Shown here: one piece after another, positions 5,645-5,753 of the stretch
Numbering within the stretch: the stretch's first letter is position 1
How the letters are laid out: each line of letters begins with the position of its first letter
Assembly: GCA_002411085.1 (NCBI GenBank)
Contig: DHQK01000065.1
Coordinates: 1 to 5,753 of the forward strand
Direction of reading: 5' to 3'
DNA length: 5,753 nt
Source of the DNA: Marinilabilia sp. UBA5340
Lineage (GTDB): Bacteria; Bacteroidota; Bacteroidia; Bacteroidales; Marinilabiliaceae
Program-made: the position numbers and the translations under genes
The notes under the pieces: model-generated
The model's input: only the letters and a program-made list of their open reading frames with translations
Database searches by the model: none
Told to the model about the DNA's origin: nothing

Positions 5645-5679
5645 TGACTCTTAGCTCGTAGCTCTTGGCTCATAATTTC
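5645..5679. repeat. Degenerate heptad tract D
   Basis: Five 7-nt units on the plus strand centre on TAGCTCT, including TAGCTCG (5652-5658) and TAGCTCT (5659-5665). The theme differs from tracts A-C but the period is the same. The tract overlaps the inferred last codons of the partial gene at the right edge. Confidence 0.45.
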
Positions 5680-5753
5680 CGACTGTCGGGTTATGGCATA
5701 TTGCTTCGTAACCGTTTTCCTTTACCTTCGCCACAATCGCCTTTGCGTCTTTT
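5651..5753 (-). CDS. Probable C-terminal tail of an unidentified protein (cut by window edge)
   Basis: Thirty-three codons are open from the window edge to a TAA at 5653-5651. The peptide begins KDAKAIVAKVKENGYEAI, a plausible amphipathic helix followed by a strand, then C-H-N-P and a short polar tail. Of the three minus-strand frames this one looks most protein-like; one other is open only to a TAA at 5693-5691, and the third stops sooner. I do not recognise the family. Homologous ATPase pairs often sit next to small Fe-S or Mo/Fe-cofactor-binding proteins, but nothing visible here proves that. The last seven or so residues are encoded by heptad tract D, so the original stop may have been lost or shifted. 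It ends 185 bp before the ATPase start. Confidence 0.4.
   Translation of the reverse strand, partial: KDAKAIVAKVKENGYEAICHNPTVGNYEPRATS

Noticed and set aside
5679..5689. CCGAC-T-GTCGG palindrome near the right edge, possible terminator
   Set aside because: The loop of one base leaves few real pairs, it has no U-tract, and in the preferred frame it lies within codons.
1..5753. CRISPR array, tRNA, rRNA or insertion sequence
   Set aside because: No regularly spaced identical repeats, no cloverleaf or rRNA-like segments and no transposase-like frame were seen on either strand.

Overview
The window most likely comes from an anaerobic or microaerophilic member of the Bacteroidota. This rests on four observations: Shine-Dalgarno sequences are weak or absent before the starts, A-rich leaders precede the genes, one clean TAnnTTTG-type -7 box lies upstream of a gene, and the intergenic DNA has a style familiar from that phylum. 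The gene content (thioredoxin system, Crp/Fnr-type regulator, CoA-disulfide/persulfide reductase, two ferredoxin-bearing MinD-type ATPases) points to anaerobic redox, sulfur and iron-sulfur physiology.

Layout. At 1-199 (minus) is the N-terminal third of a thioredoxin reductase, cut by the window edge. Positions 200-484 hold no gene but carry a hairpin and a structured, probably dispersed, intergenic repeat. At 485-832 (minus) is a thioredoxin-fold protein that has lost the CGPC active site. The 833-1151 gap separates it from a divergent Crp/Fnr-family regulator (1152-1838, plus) and contains a good minus-strand promoter, two operator-like inverted repeats and a 7-bp periodic tract. The regulator converges on the next gene across a bidirectional terminator (1842-1875). 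That gene, 1904-3595 (minus), is a flavoprotein of the CoA-disulfide reductase/NADH persulfide reductase type with a C-terminal rhodanese domain. A 102-bp spacer with a G-quadruplex-prone heptad tract and an 8-bp-arm palindrome separates it from two tandem MinD/ParA-like ATPases with inserted 2x[4Fe-4S] ferredoxin domains (3698-4594 and 4566-5465, minus), whose reading frames overlap by 29 nt. The right end holds another heptad tract, AT-rich leader DNA and the probable C-terminal tail of an unidentified minus-strand gene.

How the genes may work together (inference): the thioredoxin reductase and reductase-rhodanese genes handle thiol, CoA-disulfide or persulfide reduction. The ATPase pair resembles the ATPases of the 'orange protein' (ORP) operons of Desulfovibrio and the COG1149 family, and probably couples nucleotide state to Fe-S electron transfer or cluster handling. 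The regulator sits in the middle and may sense redox or metabolite state, although it lacks the four-Cys pattern of a true FNR.

The most unusual points are the CXXC-less thioredoxin beside a thioredoxin reductase, the tandem ferredoxin-ATPases, and four separate intergenic tracts with the same 7-nt periodicity.
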